Shown: one piece after another, positions 10,396 to 22,204 of the stretch
How the letters are laid out: every line of letters begins with the position of its first letter
Numbering within the stretch: the first letter of the stretch is position 1
Origin: 2-12-FULL-35-23 sp965196985
GTDB lineage: Bacteria > Pseudomonadota > Gammaproteobacteria > UBA12402
Length of the DNA stretch: 64,000 nucleotides
Assembly: GCA_965196985.1 (NCBI GenBank)
Contig: CBDALO010000150.1
Coordinates: forward strand, 12,914 to 76,913
Reading direction: 5' to 3'
Notes under the pieces: generated by a model
What the model was told of the DNA's origin: nothing
Database searches by the model: none
Seen by the model: the letters and a program-made list of their open reading frames with translations, nothing else
Made by a program: the position numbers and the translations under genes

Positions 10396-11562
10396 TCAAC
10401 TTAAGTATCTAGGTGATCCGCTCCACTGGTCATCAATTTCCACTAAAACAGCTGATACGAGCCTTAGGCACGATTCAGTATTAGGGAAAATTCCAACTGT
10501 ATGCGTCCTTCTTTTTACCTCTCTGTTTACGCGCTCAGCTATGTTACTGGTTCTTAATCTTTTTTGATGCGGCCTGTCAAAGTTCATCACTACTAAGCCC
10601 TCCGGTATATTCACTTCCAACCAAGAAGAAAGCTCTGGTGCTGTTTGCTGATATTTATCTACCGCCATAGCCAATAGTCTTTCCGACTCATGAATGTTTG
10701 AGGGATTAAATATAGCTGTAATCTCCTCAGCTACTGGTTCCTTCATTGAGCGCTTTGGTATGTGAGCCTGAGCATTTTGCTGCAAATGAAATTGGCAGCG
10801 TTGCCAAGGAACACTGGGGAACACAGCTCTTCTAGCGGCTTTTAGGCCAGTATGAGCGTCGCTAGTAATCAACTCAATACCATGTATACCTCGCTCAACC
10901 AACTGCTGAAGAAAATCACGCCAATGTACCTCAGCCTCTGATAACGCAACAGAAACACCTAGCACTGTTCTCTTGCCGGTTGATTCATCAAAGCCATAGG
11001 CTATCAATACCGCACAGTCTTGTACTGTGCCGCTAGTGCGCACCTTCTCATAACGTGCATCTAGCCAAAGATATTTTATCTTTCCTAACGGCTTATTTCG
11101 CCATTTCTTTAAATCTTCATCCAACAATTTAGCGCAACGGCTTACCTCTGTGCTTGAAATATCTGTTCCACAGAGTTGCTTTAGCACCTTTTCAACTTTG
11201 CGCGTGGAAACCCCATGCACATACATTTCAGCGACAGCCAGCTTAAGTGCTCTATCAGAGCGTACACCTCGCTCTAAGACTGATGGATAGAAGGCTTCAT
11301 TGGAGTCTCTAACCTGCGGTATCTGTAGCTCAAGCTGACCTTGACCTGTGTTAATTAACCTTGGTTTAAAGCCGTTCGCATATCCGTTTCTATCGCCAGT
11401 TCGCTCATAAGGACTGGCATTTAAATGGCGCTCCCTTTCTATTAACATAGCCTCATTCATCAACCTGGAGACAAGCTTAGGTAAAGCTTCAAACCCCTCC
11501 ATCGCTAAAACATGTATGGCTTCTTCGATTAAGTTCTCATTTTTATAGCAGCTCATTGTCAT
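10396..11562 (-). CDS. IS256-family (MULE-like DDE) transposase, copy C
   Basis: 388 residues, full length for the family (Transposase_mut). Visible features: the N-terminal GDRNGYANGFKPR region, first D in YLWLDARYEKVR, second D in ELITSDAHTGLKAARR, the C/H motif WQRCQFHLQQNAQ, and the C-terminal E in RTSNIAERVNREVKRRT. It differs from the other copies by one proline (IFNPSN rather than IFNASN). The gene is complete although its element lost its left end to copy B. Confidence 0.93.
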   Translation of the reverse strand: MTMSCYKNENLIEEAIHVLAMEGFEALPKLVSRLMNEAMLIERERHLNASPYERTGDRNGYANGFKPRLINTGQGQLELQIPQVRDSNEAFYPSVLERGVRSDRALKLAVAEMYVHGVSTRKVEKVLKQLCGTDISSTEVSRCAKLLDEDLKKWRNKPLGKIKYLWLDARYEKVRTSGTVQDCAVLIAYGFDESTGKRTVLGVSVALSEAEVHWRDFLQQLVERGIHGIELITSDAHTGLKAARRAVFPSVPWQRCQFHLQQNAQAHIPKRSMKEPVAEEITAIFNPSNIHESERLLAMAVDKYQQTAPELSSWLEVNIPEGLVVMNFDRPHQKRLRTSNIAERVNREVKRRTHTVGIFPNTESCLRLVSAVLVEIDDQWSGSPRYLS

Positions 11563-11669
11563 TCCTCTTTTTTGGTTAAGTTTACCTTAAAAGGAATTTC
11601 TAATCTGACTGAGTCGCCTGCTTATTTTCAGCAAGTCAATGGAATTTACAGAAAGGATGGCGCACTAGC

Positions 11670-13645
11670 GTTAAATTAAGCAATGGACTACTAGACGTAT
11701 AGCTGTGGCCCTGATCAGCACTCAGAGTCGCAGGCACACTAGCACTAAAGCTTGGTGCTTGCGAAGCAGTTACTGTAAGCGTAAAGCTGGCTGCAGTCGC
11801 AGCAAAACCAATACTGTTCTTCGCTTTAAAACTAATGGTGTAAGCCCCCGGCGTGGCTGAAGTTGGAATGGTTCCGGTTAGTGTATTGCCGCTTAAATGC
11901 AAACTATTTGACAAACCACCTAGTGGCGAAAGCGATAGCGGCTCAACGTTACCATCAGGTGCTTTAACAGAGATAGAGCCACTATCCGCTGCATTAAAGC
12001 TCAAATCACCTGAGTTAGCAAAGTTAGTAAAGGAGCTAGCCAAATTAACATCTGTAATAGCACTACCCTGCGTATGTGTTTGAGCACTAGGCGCAGTATC
12101 GTTGTAAGCAGGTGCTGCAACTAGTTGTAAGGTAATGTCCTTCGTAACAAACTTGTCCGCATTATTACCTGCTGAGACAACCAAGGTGCGCGTAGTACCA
12201 CGTTCGCTTGCTTGGTTAAAGGTACCAATAATAGAAGTAACCGTATCACCACTAGCTGGATTAGTTTGCAAACCAATATCACTCAAGCTACCAGTTTTTA
12301 ATTTGGCAGAGGAAGAAGTAATCGAGCCACCTGTATTTCCAGGTTGTAAATTACTGGCGATATTAAGTAATGGCGAGCTGGTAGTGTAAGCATGGTTATA
12401 AACCACGTTCACAGTACTAGGTAAATCAATCGCTGGTTGATCAGCATGATTAATATTTAAGATAATCGTACCTTTCTGGACAGCATAACCCACGTCATTT
12501 TTAGCAAAGAAATCAATTGAGTAAGTACCGCCTGGAAGATTGTTAGGAATCTTACCCGCAATGCTAGTACCAGTAAGGGTAACATCACTGTTAGCTGCAA
12601 GCGGTGAAGCAGCTAACGTTGTTACCGTATCATTAGGCAGCACAACCTTAATTGAGCTTTGATTACTAGCATTAAAGCTAATACTACCATTGTAATTAGC
12701 TGGATTAGTAAAGAACGTACTTAGATCAACAGCTGGCATAGTCTGCCCCTGCTCTAAGTTTTCTAGCTTATCGGTAGTGGCCTGGTTTCGCACCGGCAGG
12801 CCAGCAAACTGAATAGGCAAATTAGCTGTGGTGCTATTACCTTTAGAGTTGGTAGCCGTAATGGTTAAGGTTTTCTGTGTACCCGCATAAGTGCCGTTAT
12901 AAGTCCCTGTGATCTCATGGGTAGTATCCGAGTAACTTAAACCAGCAGCTGCCAAACTACCGCTGGCTAAACTAGCAGTAATGCTAGTAACTGTACCACT
13001 ACCCGGAGTCACATACTGAGTTAAATCAATAGCCGGTGTAGAAGCCGAATAAAGCGTACCTTGCTTAAGTAGCAACTGTTGTGGTAAGCCAGTAAAGGCT
13101 GGCGAGCCAGCAGAGCTCACGTTAAGTGTGATTAGCAGCTGTCCTGTTGAAAACCCTAAAGTATTTTCACCATGCACAGCAATCACATAGGTTCCTTTGG
13201 CTAAATTATTAGGCAAAGTACCGCTAATAAAGCCAGCACGTAAACTTAACTTATTACCAGCAGAACCTGCTTTTGCCAATGCCGAATTAGCGAACGTTGA
13301 CGTTGAACTACCAGGCGCGGTAACAGTAATAGAGCCTTGCTCACTATCAGAGAAAATCAACGAGCCGCTATTAGCTGGATTGCTAAAGTAATTAGCAAGG
13401 TTGACCGCTGTTATCGCCTGGCCTTGTTCAAGCGACTGGGTAACACCCGTCGTGTTATTACGTAATGGTAGGCCACGATAAACTAAGTTGATATAAGCAT
13501 CGTTACTTTTGTTATGCGAATTAGTGGCAACGATATGTAACTTCTTAGTCAAGCCAGCATAGGTATGATTAGGTGTACCTGTTATGGTAATAGTAGAGAA
13601 ATCACTATTATGATTTACCGTTAAACCACTGGCGGCCAACGTCCC
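11670..13645 (-). pseudogene. Adhesin Ig-like repeat segment 2
   Basis: About 658 codons with at least six alternating Ig-like modules (for example GLPLRNNTTG, GLPVRNQATTD and three NVGYA/LGFS-type strand ends). It joins segment 1 in frame across the IS481/rve-type element through the restored residues S-G-E-G-T-L-A-A-S. It joins segment 3 across IS256 C. The residues at each edge of the raw open frame are element-derived. Confidence 0.8.
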
Positions 13646-14904
13646 AGTATATTCCAATCGTAAGATGAGCCTGAAGCAGCATCTGAACAGATGTCACCAT
13701 GATGGTCCATCGGTTAGTCTTCAGTGCTGATAGTATCAGCTATTTGCTCTTTTGTTATTTTCTCAAATAACGTCTTCTTTGCTTCCTGCATCTTTTGTGC
13801 AGATTCATGATCAGTCAGAGAATACGCTAATTTATCTAGTCGTTCAAAGGTTTCATTTTCCTTTAAATACTGCTTAGCATTTTCAATTGATTTGAACTTT
13901 TCGTAAGGGGTCATAATGGCCTCGTATGGGTAAAGTTTAGTTTGCTTACCCTTGCAATTAATGCTGGTTACAGGGAAGTAACAGGGTCTGTGAAAATTAA
14001 TATAGTCGTTAAAATGCTGGTTATAGAATTCATTAATTTGCGGGGCAAAACGTTGTTGAATATGTATGTAGCCAAAATGCTTTCTAACAACCGAGCCATT
14101 TTTACTTTCCACCAAACCGTTGTCATTACTATGCCTTGGCCTCGATTTAGTGAGTTCAATAAATAACTTTTGCAATAGTTTAGCTACATGCTGATTAATG
14201 TACTCTGAGCCATTATCAGCATGTAGGCCTAACACTTTAAATGGAAAGGTATCGATTATTTGCTCTAAGACAGGGATTAAGTAAGCCTCACTAATTTTTT
14301 CAACAGCGCAGACTACTTCCATCTGTGTCACCTCGTCAACAGCATTAATATGATAAACACCCTTGATTTTATCCATATCTCCTTGGTGCACTGTATCAAT
14401 ACGTATAAAGCCAGGCCTACCCTCTGGAGTTGGTTTTCGCCTTTCACCAATAGAAACCTGCGTTGCTTTAGTTTTATTAAAGTGTCGCCGTTTGCGCTGG
14501 TAGGTTTCAGTTTGTCGAAGATTGTAAAGATGAGAGACTGAGATAAAAGCAAGACGCGCATAACGCTTATCTCCAAACAAATGAAAGGCTCTCTCGCAAA
14601 GTTTTTTTGTGGTAGGCCCGCTAAGCGTTTGATGAACCTGATCCGTTTCAGCTAACAACCAAGTATCCTCATGCGTATAGATTAAGCTAAACTTATTTCT
14701 AGGTGATCGTTGCTTAACAACAACTTTTCCTGACTTTTGATACTGAGCAATTAGCCTAGTAATTTGTGAACGTGAGTAACCAGTCATTCGTTGCAGGTAA
14801 TCACGAATCAATCCTTTGTCCTTTTTGCACATACCGCAATAAGCAAATTTTTTTAATGTGTTCGTAACCCATAGGTAAGATTCTGCTCGTGATGTAGCTT
14901 CAAA

Positions 14905-16373
14905 CTGAAAACTACCCAAAATTTAAATCAGCAAAATAATGCTGAAATATTGTGTAAAAATGACTATGCTTTGTCTTTTTAACAAGACTAACGAGATGAG
15001 TATAAATGTTAAACTTCGCCGATTACGCTGCCCCTCTTTTTTCAAAATTAACTGGGAAAGTTGTTTTAAAAAAATCTATCGACGATTGTAGGAAAGCTAT
15101 TAACTGAAGGTAGTTGTAAGTTGTTCAGTTCATCAAAAGATAACAATGAGTATAAAAAGATGATTCGTACACTTACCGGTGAAAATAAAAGCACCGATTT
15201 AGATCCAATAAAAACAAATGATGTATTGCTAGAACAGAGCTGTGAAAAACTTTCACACGCCAGTAAAATTGATGTTCTTCATGATCCTTCTGATATTAGA
15301 AAGCCACATAGCAAGCAAACTGAAAATCTAGGTAAAGTAAGGAGTCTGGACGGGGATATTATCAATGGTTACAGCACGCATAACGCAGTTGCATTAGTAC
15401 CTGGTGATAAGGCTGTGCATCTACTATCGCATGTAAGCTACAGCAATAAAGACCCTAAGTTTTTAAAAGCTGAGCATATTAAGAAAATAGAGGCTGGAAA
15501 GCCATTTGAGGGAGATAAAGAGGCCAAGAGTCTTTATGAATCTGGTGATTACTTTAATAAAAAGCTGCTGTCTATTCGTGAAATAGAAAAAATAGGAATC
15601 TGCCTAAAATCAAAGAATGAAGATGCAACCATTACCCATATTCTAGATAGAGAGTTTGATGATAATGACTATCTCTCACTAATTGATACAAACCTAGATC
15701 AAGACTTTATTATTCGCTCAAAAATAACAAGAACAATAGAAGGTAGAGGTGATGATGGTAAAAAGCTTAAGCTGATTAACGCTGATTTTGATGCTCAAGG
15801 CGAAAAGCAATTCCAAAAGTTAACAGTTGGAAAGAATTGCGTACAAGACGGAAAAATAACTATTTATTTTGGAGAGTTTGAGAACATCAATGCAATTAAA
15901 ATCCAAATTACAGGCAGAGATGGTAGGAGAATTTTTAAGAATGACATGCTGCTATTAACTAATAAAAAAGTAACGACTTTTGATGAGGCGTATGAGGTAT
16001 ACATAGCCTATCTATCTCGTGCGAAAATTGAATATGTTTTTAAATTTCTCAAGGAAGGACTAGGCTGGGAAAATATGCAGATAAAAAATTTTAAAGGGAT
16101 ACAAAATCTACTGGCTGTATGTTTTTATGTGGCCTCATATTTGTATGAGATAGGTAAGGAAAAAGCTTATGACGATTACGCAATTATGCTAGCTAAATTA
16201 GGAGATGGTAAGGGCAAGGTGACACGACACTTTATTGCGAAGGGTATTAGAAAACTTCTAACGTATCACTTAGTAGAGCAATTTTTTAAAGAAAATAGTG
16301 TTTCTCAAGAAGAACAAAAAGAATTATCGAATTCAGTTCAGGTAGGGAGATAACAATTTTGGGTAGTTCTCAG
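14905..16373 (+). mobile_element. IS4-family element (1469 bp)
   Basis: Inverted ends CTGAAAACTACCCAAAATT and CTGAGAACTACCCAAAATT (one mismatch). The flanking duplication ttcaaa occurs at 14899-14904 and 16374-16379. It lies in the transposase gene of the rve-type element. Confidence 0.9.
15006..16353 (+). CDS. IS4-family transposase, with an upstream frame joined at an A7 run
   Basis: The main open frame (from about 15073) encodes the DDE_Tnp_1 body: second D in THILDREFDDNDY and the IS4 signature Y-x2-R-x3-E-x6-K in YLSRAKIEYVFKFLK. An ATG-initiated 22-codon frame (15006, MLNFADYAAPLF) ends out of register. Removing one A from the seven at 15068-15074 would fuse them smoothly (KVVLK-NLSTIVGKLLTEGS). 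So this is either a disabling indel or a gene depending on slippage at the A run. A downstream TTG at 15121 could also start a shorter product. Confidence 0.75.
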
Positions 16374-16553
16374 TTCAAAGGTAAGCTGGGTTGATGAGGA
16401 TAGAAATTGCTCAATCTGGGCAAGTGTGTTTAATTCTATGTCGTTCATATTGATATTCATCCATATAGGATGAACGATCACGCAACAACTTCAGGCCCAC
16501 TTTGCATTGGAAAGTGGGGGCTATTTCAGGCTCATCTTGCATTGGAAGAGACT

Positions 16554-19500
16554 GTCCCTTCACCACTCGCCAGCTCAACAGTAACATTAGTCAGTGAACC
16601 ATTACCTGGCTGAACAAGTGGCCCAAGGTTAATTAGTGGGCTAGCCGTCGTATAGGCCGTCCCTTCATCAACATTAATTGAAGCAGGCAAGCTACCAAAA
16701 CTTGGGCCATTCACAGTAACAGTCAATGTTAACTGAGCGAACTTAGTTGACCAACCTGCCGAATTATGTGCTTTAAATTCAATCTTATAAACACCCTCTA
16801 CCGCATTGTCGCTCACCTTAGTACCCAGATTATAAGTATTACTTGAACCCTGGTGATAAATCGTTAGACCCAAACCTGAGTTAGCTAGTGAACTCGTACT
16901 ACCATCTGGCATAATGACACGAGCGTTAGTGGTATCGCTTGGATCAGTATCAAAAGTTAACGGGCCTGTGCCCGTAAAGAACTGCGCCAAATTAGTTAAC
17001 GTGTAAGCTTGGTTGGCTCCAACGGTTGCAGCAGTTGGGTTAAAACTAAAGCTAGGTACAGCGACAGTATTGATCTTCAAGCTAATAGTAAGCGGACTCT
17101 CAGAATAGCCCACGCTGTTTTGACCATTAACTGTAATCGTATAATCGCCTGTAGGTGCGTTACTCGGAATAGTGCCAACAAGCTCGCCATTACTTAAGCT
17201 TAAATAAGCACTTTGCCCACTCGCACTACCCAATGGCGAAGCATTAAGTGAAGTTTTATTGCCATCAGGTGCCGCCACTTCGATTGACTGTTTATTAGTT
17301 GCGCTAAAGGTCAGCGCACCGCTATTAGCTGGATTAGTAAAGTAGTTAGCAAGAGTTACTGAAGTAAAGCTATCACCCGTATTTAAGTCACGAGAGAAGT
17401 TGGCCGAACCGTTGCGCCCAGGTAGGCCACGGAAGGTCAGTGCAATATTAAAGGTAGCTGTTTGATTATTTGAGTTAGTAGCAACGATATGCAAAGTTTT
17501 TGTTTGTCCAGCAAACGTTGCTTTAGGCGTACCAGTGATTTGCGCTATTAGACTCGGTGAAGTGGCAAAAGTAAACGTCAACCCAGCTTCAGCAAGTGTG
17601 GAACCATCTGCGAAGCTAGCACTGATATTCGACAATGTGCCAGACCCCGCTGTAACATGGCTCGCCAAATCAAGTAATGGTGCAGCACTGGTATAGGCAT
17701 GGCCTTGATCCGCAGTTAACGTCGCTGGTACATTAGTAAAGACTGGCGAATCAGGGGAGTTAACTGTTAACAGCAAGGTAGCACTGTTAGCAGCAAAACC
17801 AACGCTATTTTGCGCATGGAATATAATCTTATAGGTTCCTTCAGGCGCAGAGTTAAGAATAGAACCCGTTAAATTAGTCTGGCTAACAGTTAAACCACCA
17901 CTAGCACCCAATGGCGAGTTAGCAAGAGTGGTTTGTGAACCATCAGGGTTAGTTACTTCAATTGAACTCGAATTATCAGCAGCAAAACTTAAACTACCAC
18001 CCGGGTTCGGATTGGTGAAGTAGTTAGCTAAGTTAATCGCCGTAATGCTAGCACCGCGTTGGTAACTTATTGGTGCAACGCTAGTACTGTTGCGAGTTGG
18101 CAAGCCTTTGAAAACCAGACTTAATGTTGTAGTGGCTGTTTTATTATTCGAGTTAGTTGCAGTAATTTGCAAAGTCTTAGTCATACCGGCATAAACACCG
18201 TTAACGGTACCGTCAATAGTTGCCGAAGAATAGTCAGGGTTATGGTTAAAACTCAAACCTGCAGCACCTAAAGTACTACCACTTGTTAACTCAGCATTAA
18301 TACTAGTAATTGTGCCATCACCGGCAACCACGTGATTAGCAATCTCTAGCAGGCTTGGGTTACCATCTTTACCAAAAATTTGGCCTTGCTTCACTGTTAA
18401 GCTAGTTGGCAAAGTAGTGAACTGTGGCGCATTAGCATCGTTAATATTTAAGGTAATGGTACCGCTTTGACCGGCATAACCCGAACTATTATGCGCAAAG
18501 AAAGCAATCACATACGTACCCGTTAGGGTGGTACTAGGAATCGCACCGCTTAGACTAGTACCTGTTAAGCTTAACCCACCACTGCCACCTAAGGCAGAGC
18601 TGGCTAGGTCAGTGCTGCCACTAGGGCCTGTAACTTCAATAGAGGCTTTATTATTAGCCACAAAGGTCATTGCGTCACTACTACCATTCGGATTATCAAA
18701 GAAGCTTGCCAAATCCACCGCTGTGAAAGTTTGACCTTGCTTAAGCGAAAGGGTTTGGTTTGCAGTGGCATTACGGACCGGCTTACCTGTCACGGTAAGC
18801 TTAAAGGTCGCTGCATTAACCGAATAACCAATACTATTCTTAGCATGGATACTAAAGGTGTAAACACCCCCTTCGGCATAACTTGGCACGGTACCAGTTA
18901 GACTGCTACCACTAACTTGAAGCCCCGAGCTTCCACCCAACACAGAAGCGGCTAGCGTTTTCGTGTTACCACTAGGATCAGTAACCTGAATCGAGGCGCT
19001 ATTGTCTGCTGCAAAGCTTAAGTCACCTGAGTTAGTAAAATTAGTAAATGAGCTAGCCAAGTTGACTGCTGTCATCGTACTACCACGCTCAACTGTTTGC
19101 GCCGAAGGTGAAGTACTATTGTACTCAGGCGCAGCAACAAGCTGCAGGGTAATATCCTTGGTTGCGGTTTTATTAGCTGGCTGATTAGTCGCACTAACCA
19201 CTAAAGTACGAGTTGTTCCTCTTAATGTTGACTGAGTAAAGCTACCTTCGATGTAAGCACTACTTGGGCTGTTGTAAACATAGCTCAAACCAATATCACT
19301 AAGCTGACCTGTTTTAAGCGCAGCAGTGATTGATTGAATCGTGCCGCTACCCGCTTCGACTTGGCCACCGATATTCACTAATGGTAAGCTTTGTGAATAG
19401 CTGTGCAAGTACACTACCTGCAAGGTACTAGGCAAACTAAACTGCGGCTCATCAGCTTGATTAATATTTAACGTGATAACTGCTTTTTGCGTAGCATAAC

Positions 19501-22204
19501 CGACTGAGTTTTTAGCAAAGCAGTCAATAATATAAGTACCCGTTGGTGTATCAGAGGGAATGGCTCCACATAAAATATTGCTAGCTAGCTGCAAACCACC
19601 TGACTTACCTAATACCGAATCAGCCAAGCTGGTCTCGCTATTACCAGGACCATAAACAACAATTGAGCTCTTATCTGAAGCTGAAAAACTTAGCGCACCG
19701 CTATTGGCTGGGTTAGTAAAGAAGCTCGCTAAATTAACTGCTGTAATACTTTGCCCAGGGTTATAAGGCACAGTGACATTGGCATCGCTATTACGAACAG
19801 GTAGACCGCTAAAGACAACTGGAACAGTCGTCGTTGTGCTATTACCAATTGAGTTAGTCGCTGTAATACTCAGTGTTGTTTGAGTGCCTGCGTAAGTACC
19901 ATTATACGTACCAGTAATTTCATGAGTCTCTGTCGAGTAGCTCAACCCTGCCGCATTTAAAGTACCACTTGTTAAACTTGCTGTAATAACTGTCACATGA
20001 CCACTACCTGGAACTACATGACTGGTTAAATCAATTAATGGCGAACTTGTTGTGTACTGTGTGCCTTCAGTTGGATTAAGCTGGCTCGGCAAGTTAACAA
20101 ACTCTGGTGAACCGGTGGCGCTAATATTTAATGTCGTAATAAACGCCCCTTGAGAGTAACCGGTCCCGTTCTTAGCATGTACGGTAATCAGATAAGTCCC
20201 AGTGGCCTTATCAGAGATCGAACCAGAAATTATATTATTTTGCAAAGTAAGCTTATTACCACCACTACCAGCAGTTGCTAATGCTGAGTCAGCAAAACTT
20301 GACGTATCACCATTAGGCGCTGTGACTTGGATAGATTCTTTAAGAGTGCCATCAAACGTTAAGCTGCCGCTGTTAGGTGGGTTATTGAAAAAATTAGCCA
20401 AGTTAATCGACGTAATAGTCATACCATGCTCATAAGAGTAGGTTAAGTCTTGGGTACCATTACGACGCGGCAAACCCGCATAAGTTAATGGTATAGTTGC
20501 TGTGTTAGTTAAACCGAATGAGTTAGTCGCTGTAATAGTTAAGGTTTTAGTTTCGCCGGCATACTCATGATTAGGTGTGCCAACAATAGCCATTTCTGAA
20601 TAAGAACTATTATGAACGAGGCTTAAACCACTTTTTGCCAACGTGCCTGAGTCGAGTGCAACAGTTACATTAGTTAAAGTGCCATCCGCTGGACTGATAT
20701 GTGAAGCTAAGTTAATCAGCGGCGTGGTCGTATTATAAACCTGACCTTCTTTCACTGTTAGTGAAGTAGGCAGGCCTGAAAAGATTGGCTTATCTGCTTC
20801 TAGATGTAGTTGGAAAGAATTAGTCTGTGAACCAATGCTATTACTGGCATGGAAAGTAATCGTGTAAGGGCTATTTGCTAAGCCGCTATTAGGTAGCACC
20901 GCGCTACTCGATAAAGTGTTATTACTCCAAGTCAGGTTTAACGCCGACAAACTAACTGAAGCACCACTCTCATTGATAATGGTTGGTGTTTGATAACTGA
21001 TAGCACCTGAATTGCTAGGCGCAATAAAGGCATCAGCACCAGAAACCGGGGTAATATTAACCCCAGGCTGCAAGTGTTCGTTGCTAAGCGTTTTGGGTAC
21101 TGGGCGGGAGGTGACGTTTAGGGTGAAATTATTAGGGGTAGTTCCACTACTATTTGTAGCATAGAAAGTAACAGTATAGGGTTGATTGATATAGCTATTA
21201 CTAGGCAAACCACCCGCACCACTAGATAACGTATTATTAGACCAGGCTAAATTAAGACTGCTAAGCGATACTGAATTGCCACGTGCATTCTTAATAGTAG
21301 GCACTCCATAGGTTAGCGGTGAAAATGAGAAGAAACTTTCTACCGCACTAACAGCTACAATTTTATTTCCAGTGCTTATAGTTTGCGGCAGGATGTCATT
21401 TGCAAAAGGCTTGCCACCAAAAAAGTAAGCATGAAAACTATTACTTGCACTACCAGCAGCATCAGTTGCAGTTAGCTCAATCGTATAAGGGCTGCCATTG
21501 GTACTCATCGCAACATCAGCAACCGATTTTGCTTTCACCAAGCTTTGCTGACTAGTCCACTCTAAGCCTAATACACTTAGTGGTACCTGCTTGCCTTGCT
21601 TATTGAATACTTTAGGCGTACTCAACGTAATCGAGCTAGCGCCTACTGGGTAGCTAAAAAAGTCTGCTTTAGTTAATGGCGTAAACGACTTACCAGCACC
21701 AAGCTCTAAAGGCGAAATGGTTTTTGGCACTGGTTTTGCTGAAGAGGATAACGCCAGCACTTGCGCTTGAGTCCACAGTAAACTGCTATCGCTGCGCATA
21801 ACTGAGTTTTGTGCCGTAACGGATAAGTTAATAGCCTGATCGCTAGTCGGTGTACCCGAGATAGTTAATGTCTGCGCTGCTTGATTAAATTGGTAACTAA
21901 GCCCAATGCTACTTAATGTCGACAGGCCAGACACTTTATCGATAGGGGCCGTTTTGTTATTAAGGTTAATAAATAAAGCTTGTGTACTTTTGCTATCGCT
22001 AGAGCTTAATTGCAGCGTGTAGTTAACGGCTTTGCCTTTATTAATTAACAGATGGGAATACGAGAAATTAGGGTTAAGATGTGGAATTAGACTGTTTTCA
22101 ACGTGCAAGGTGATGGTAGGCTGGGCTTGACTACCCCCCTCTTCATCATCGCTACTGGTTTGCTTTTGCTTATCACTGCGCAGTAATAACTGTCCACCAC
22201 GTAC
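16554..22204 (-). pseudogene. Adhesin Ig-like repeat segment 1 (main passenger)
   Basis: An open frame of about 1,880 codons directly downstream of the barrel, in the same frame, separated only by a TAA. It opens with a hydrophilic linker (SDKQKQTSSDDEEGGSQ). Next come several degenerate He_PIG-like modules (RPVPKTLS, KPVPKTIS motifs), then regular alternating Ig modules with GLPxRN and SLTVKxGQ signatures. There is no signal peptide, so it could not be exported alone. Near-identical motifs between modules indicate expansion by internal duplication. Confidence 0.8.

Larger units (their letters stand above)
8597..11669 (-). mobile_element. IS256-family element, copy C (outer; split by copy B)
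   Basis: Begins GATAGAGCGTTATTTTG and ends GGATGGCGCACTAGC; the two ends are imperfect inverted repeats of about 30 bp. The 8-bp target duplication gttaaatt flanks it (8589-8596, 11670-11677). Its first 82 bp (8597-8678) are separated from the rest (10220-11669, after the second attgtacc) by another IS256 copy. Confidence 0.9.
13714..16460 (-). pseudogene. rve-domain DDE transposase split by IS4
   Basis: Rebuilt from 16374-16460 (29 codons, MNINMNDIELNTLAQ...) and 13714-14898, it gives a continuous 423-residue protein, joined through T-F-E-A-T-S-R. The C-terminal part has an HTH (MTGYSRSQITRL) and an integrase core with D in FIRIDTVHQGD, D in LGLHADNGSEY and E in NGLVESKNG. The first catalytic residues are all in the 3' part, but the native start is now about 1.5 kb away across IS4. 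Translation could only restart at a non-ATG codon within IS4 DNA. Confidence 0.8.
13646..16553 (-). mobile_element. IS481/rve-type insertion sequence containing an IS4 element
   Basis: The ends AGTATATTCCAATCG and AGTCTCTTCCAATGC, each followed by AAGATGAGCCTGAA, form inverted repeats. The 5-bp target duplication is gtccc (13641-13645, 16554-16558). Excision restores adhesin codons GGT GAA GGG ACG TTG GCC. Near the right end the motif TTGCATTGGAA occurs twice, suggesting a repeated transposase-binding site. Confidence 0.85.

Noticed and set aside
860..20435. Plus-strand open frames of 60-100 codons opposite the adhesin (for example 860-1060, 12135-12389, 18528-18734, 20202-20435)
   Set aside because: They recur at the same place in each repeat because the antisense of the repeats is open; composition and lack of ribosome-binding sites mark them as shadows.
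184..22204. The regular repeats as a CRISPR array or minisatellite
   Set aside because: The period is about 300 bp, in coding frame, and divergent at DNA level; there are no short identical repeats with unique spacers and no cas genes.
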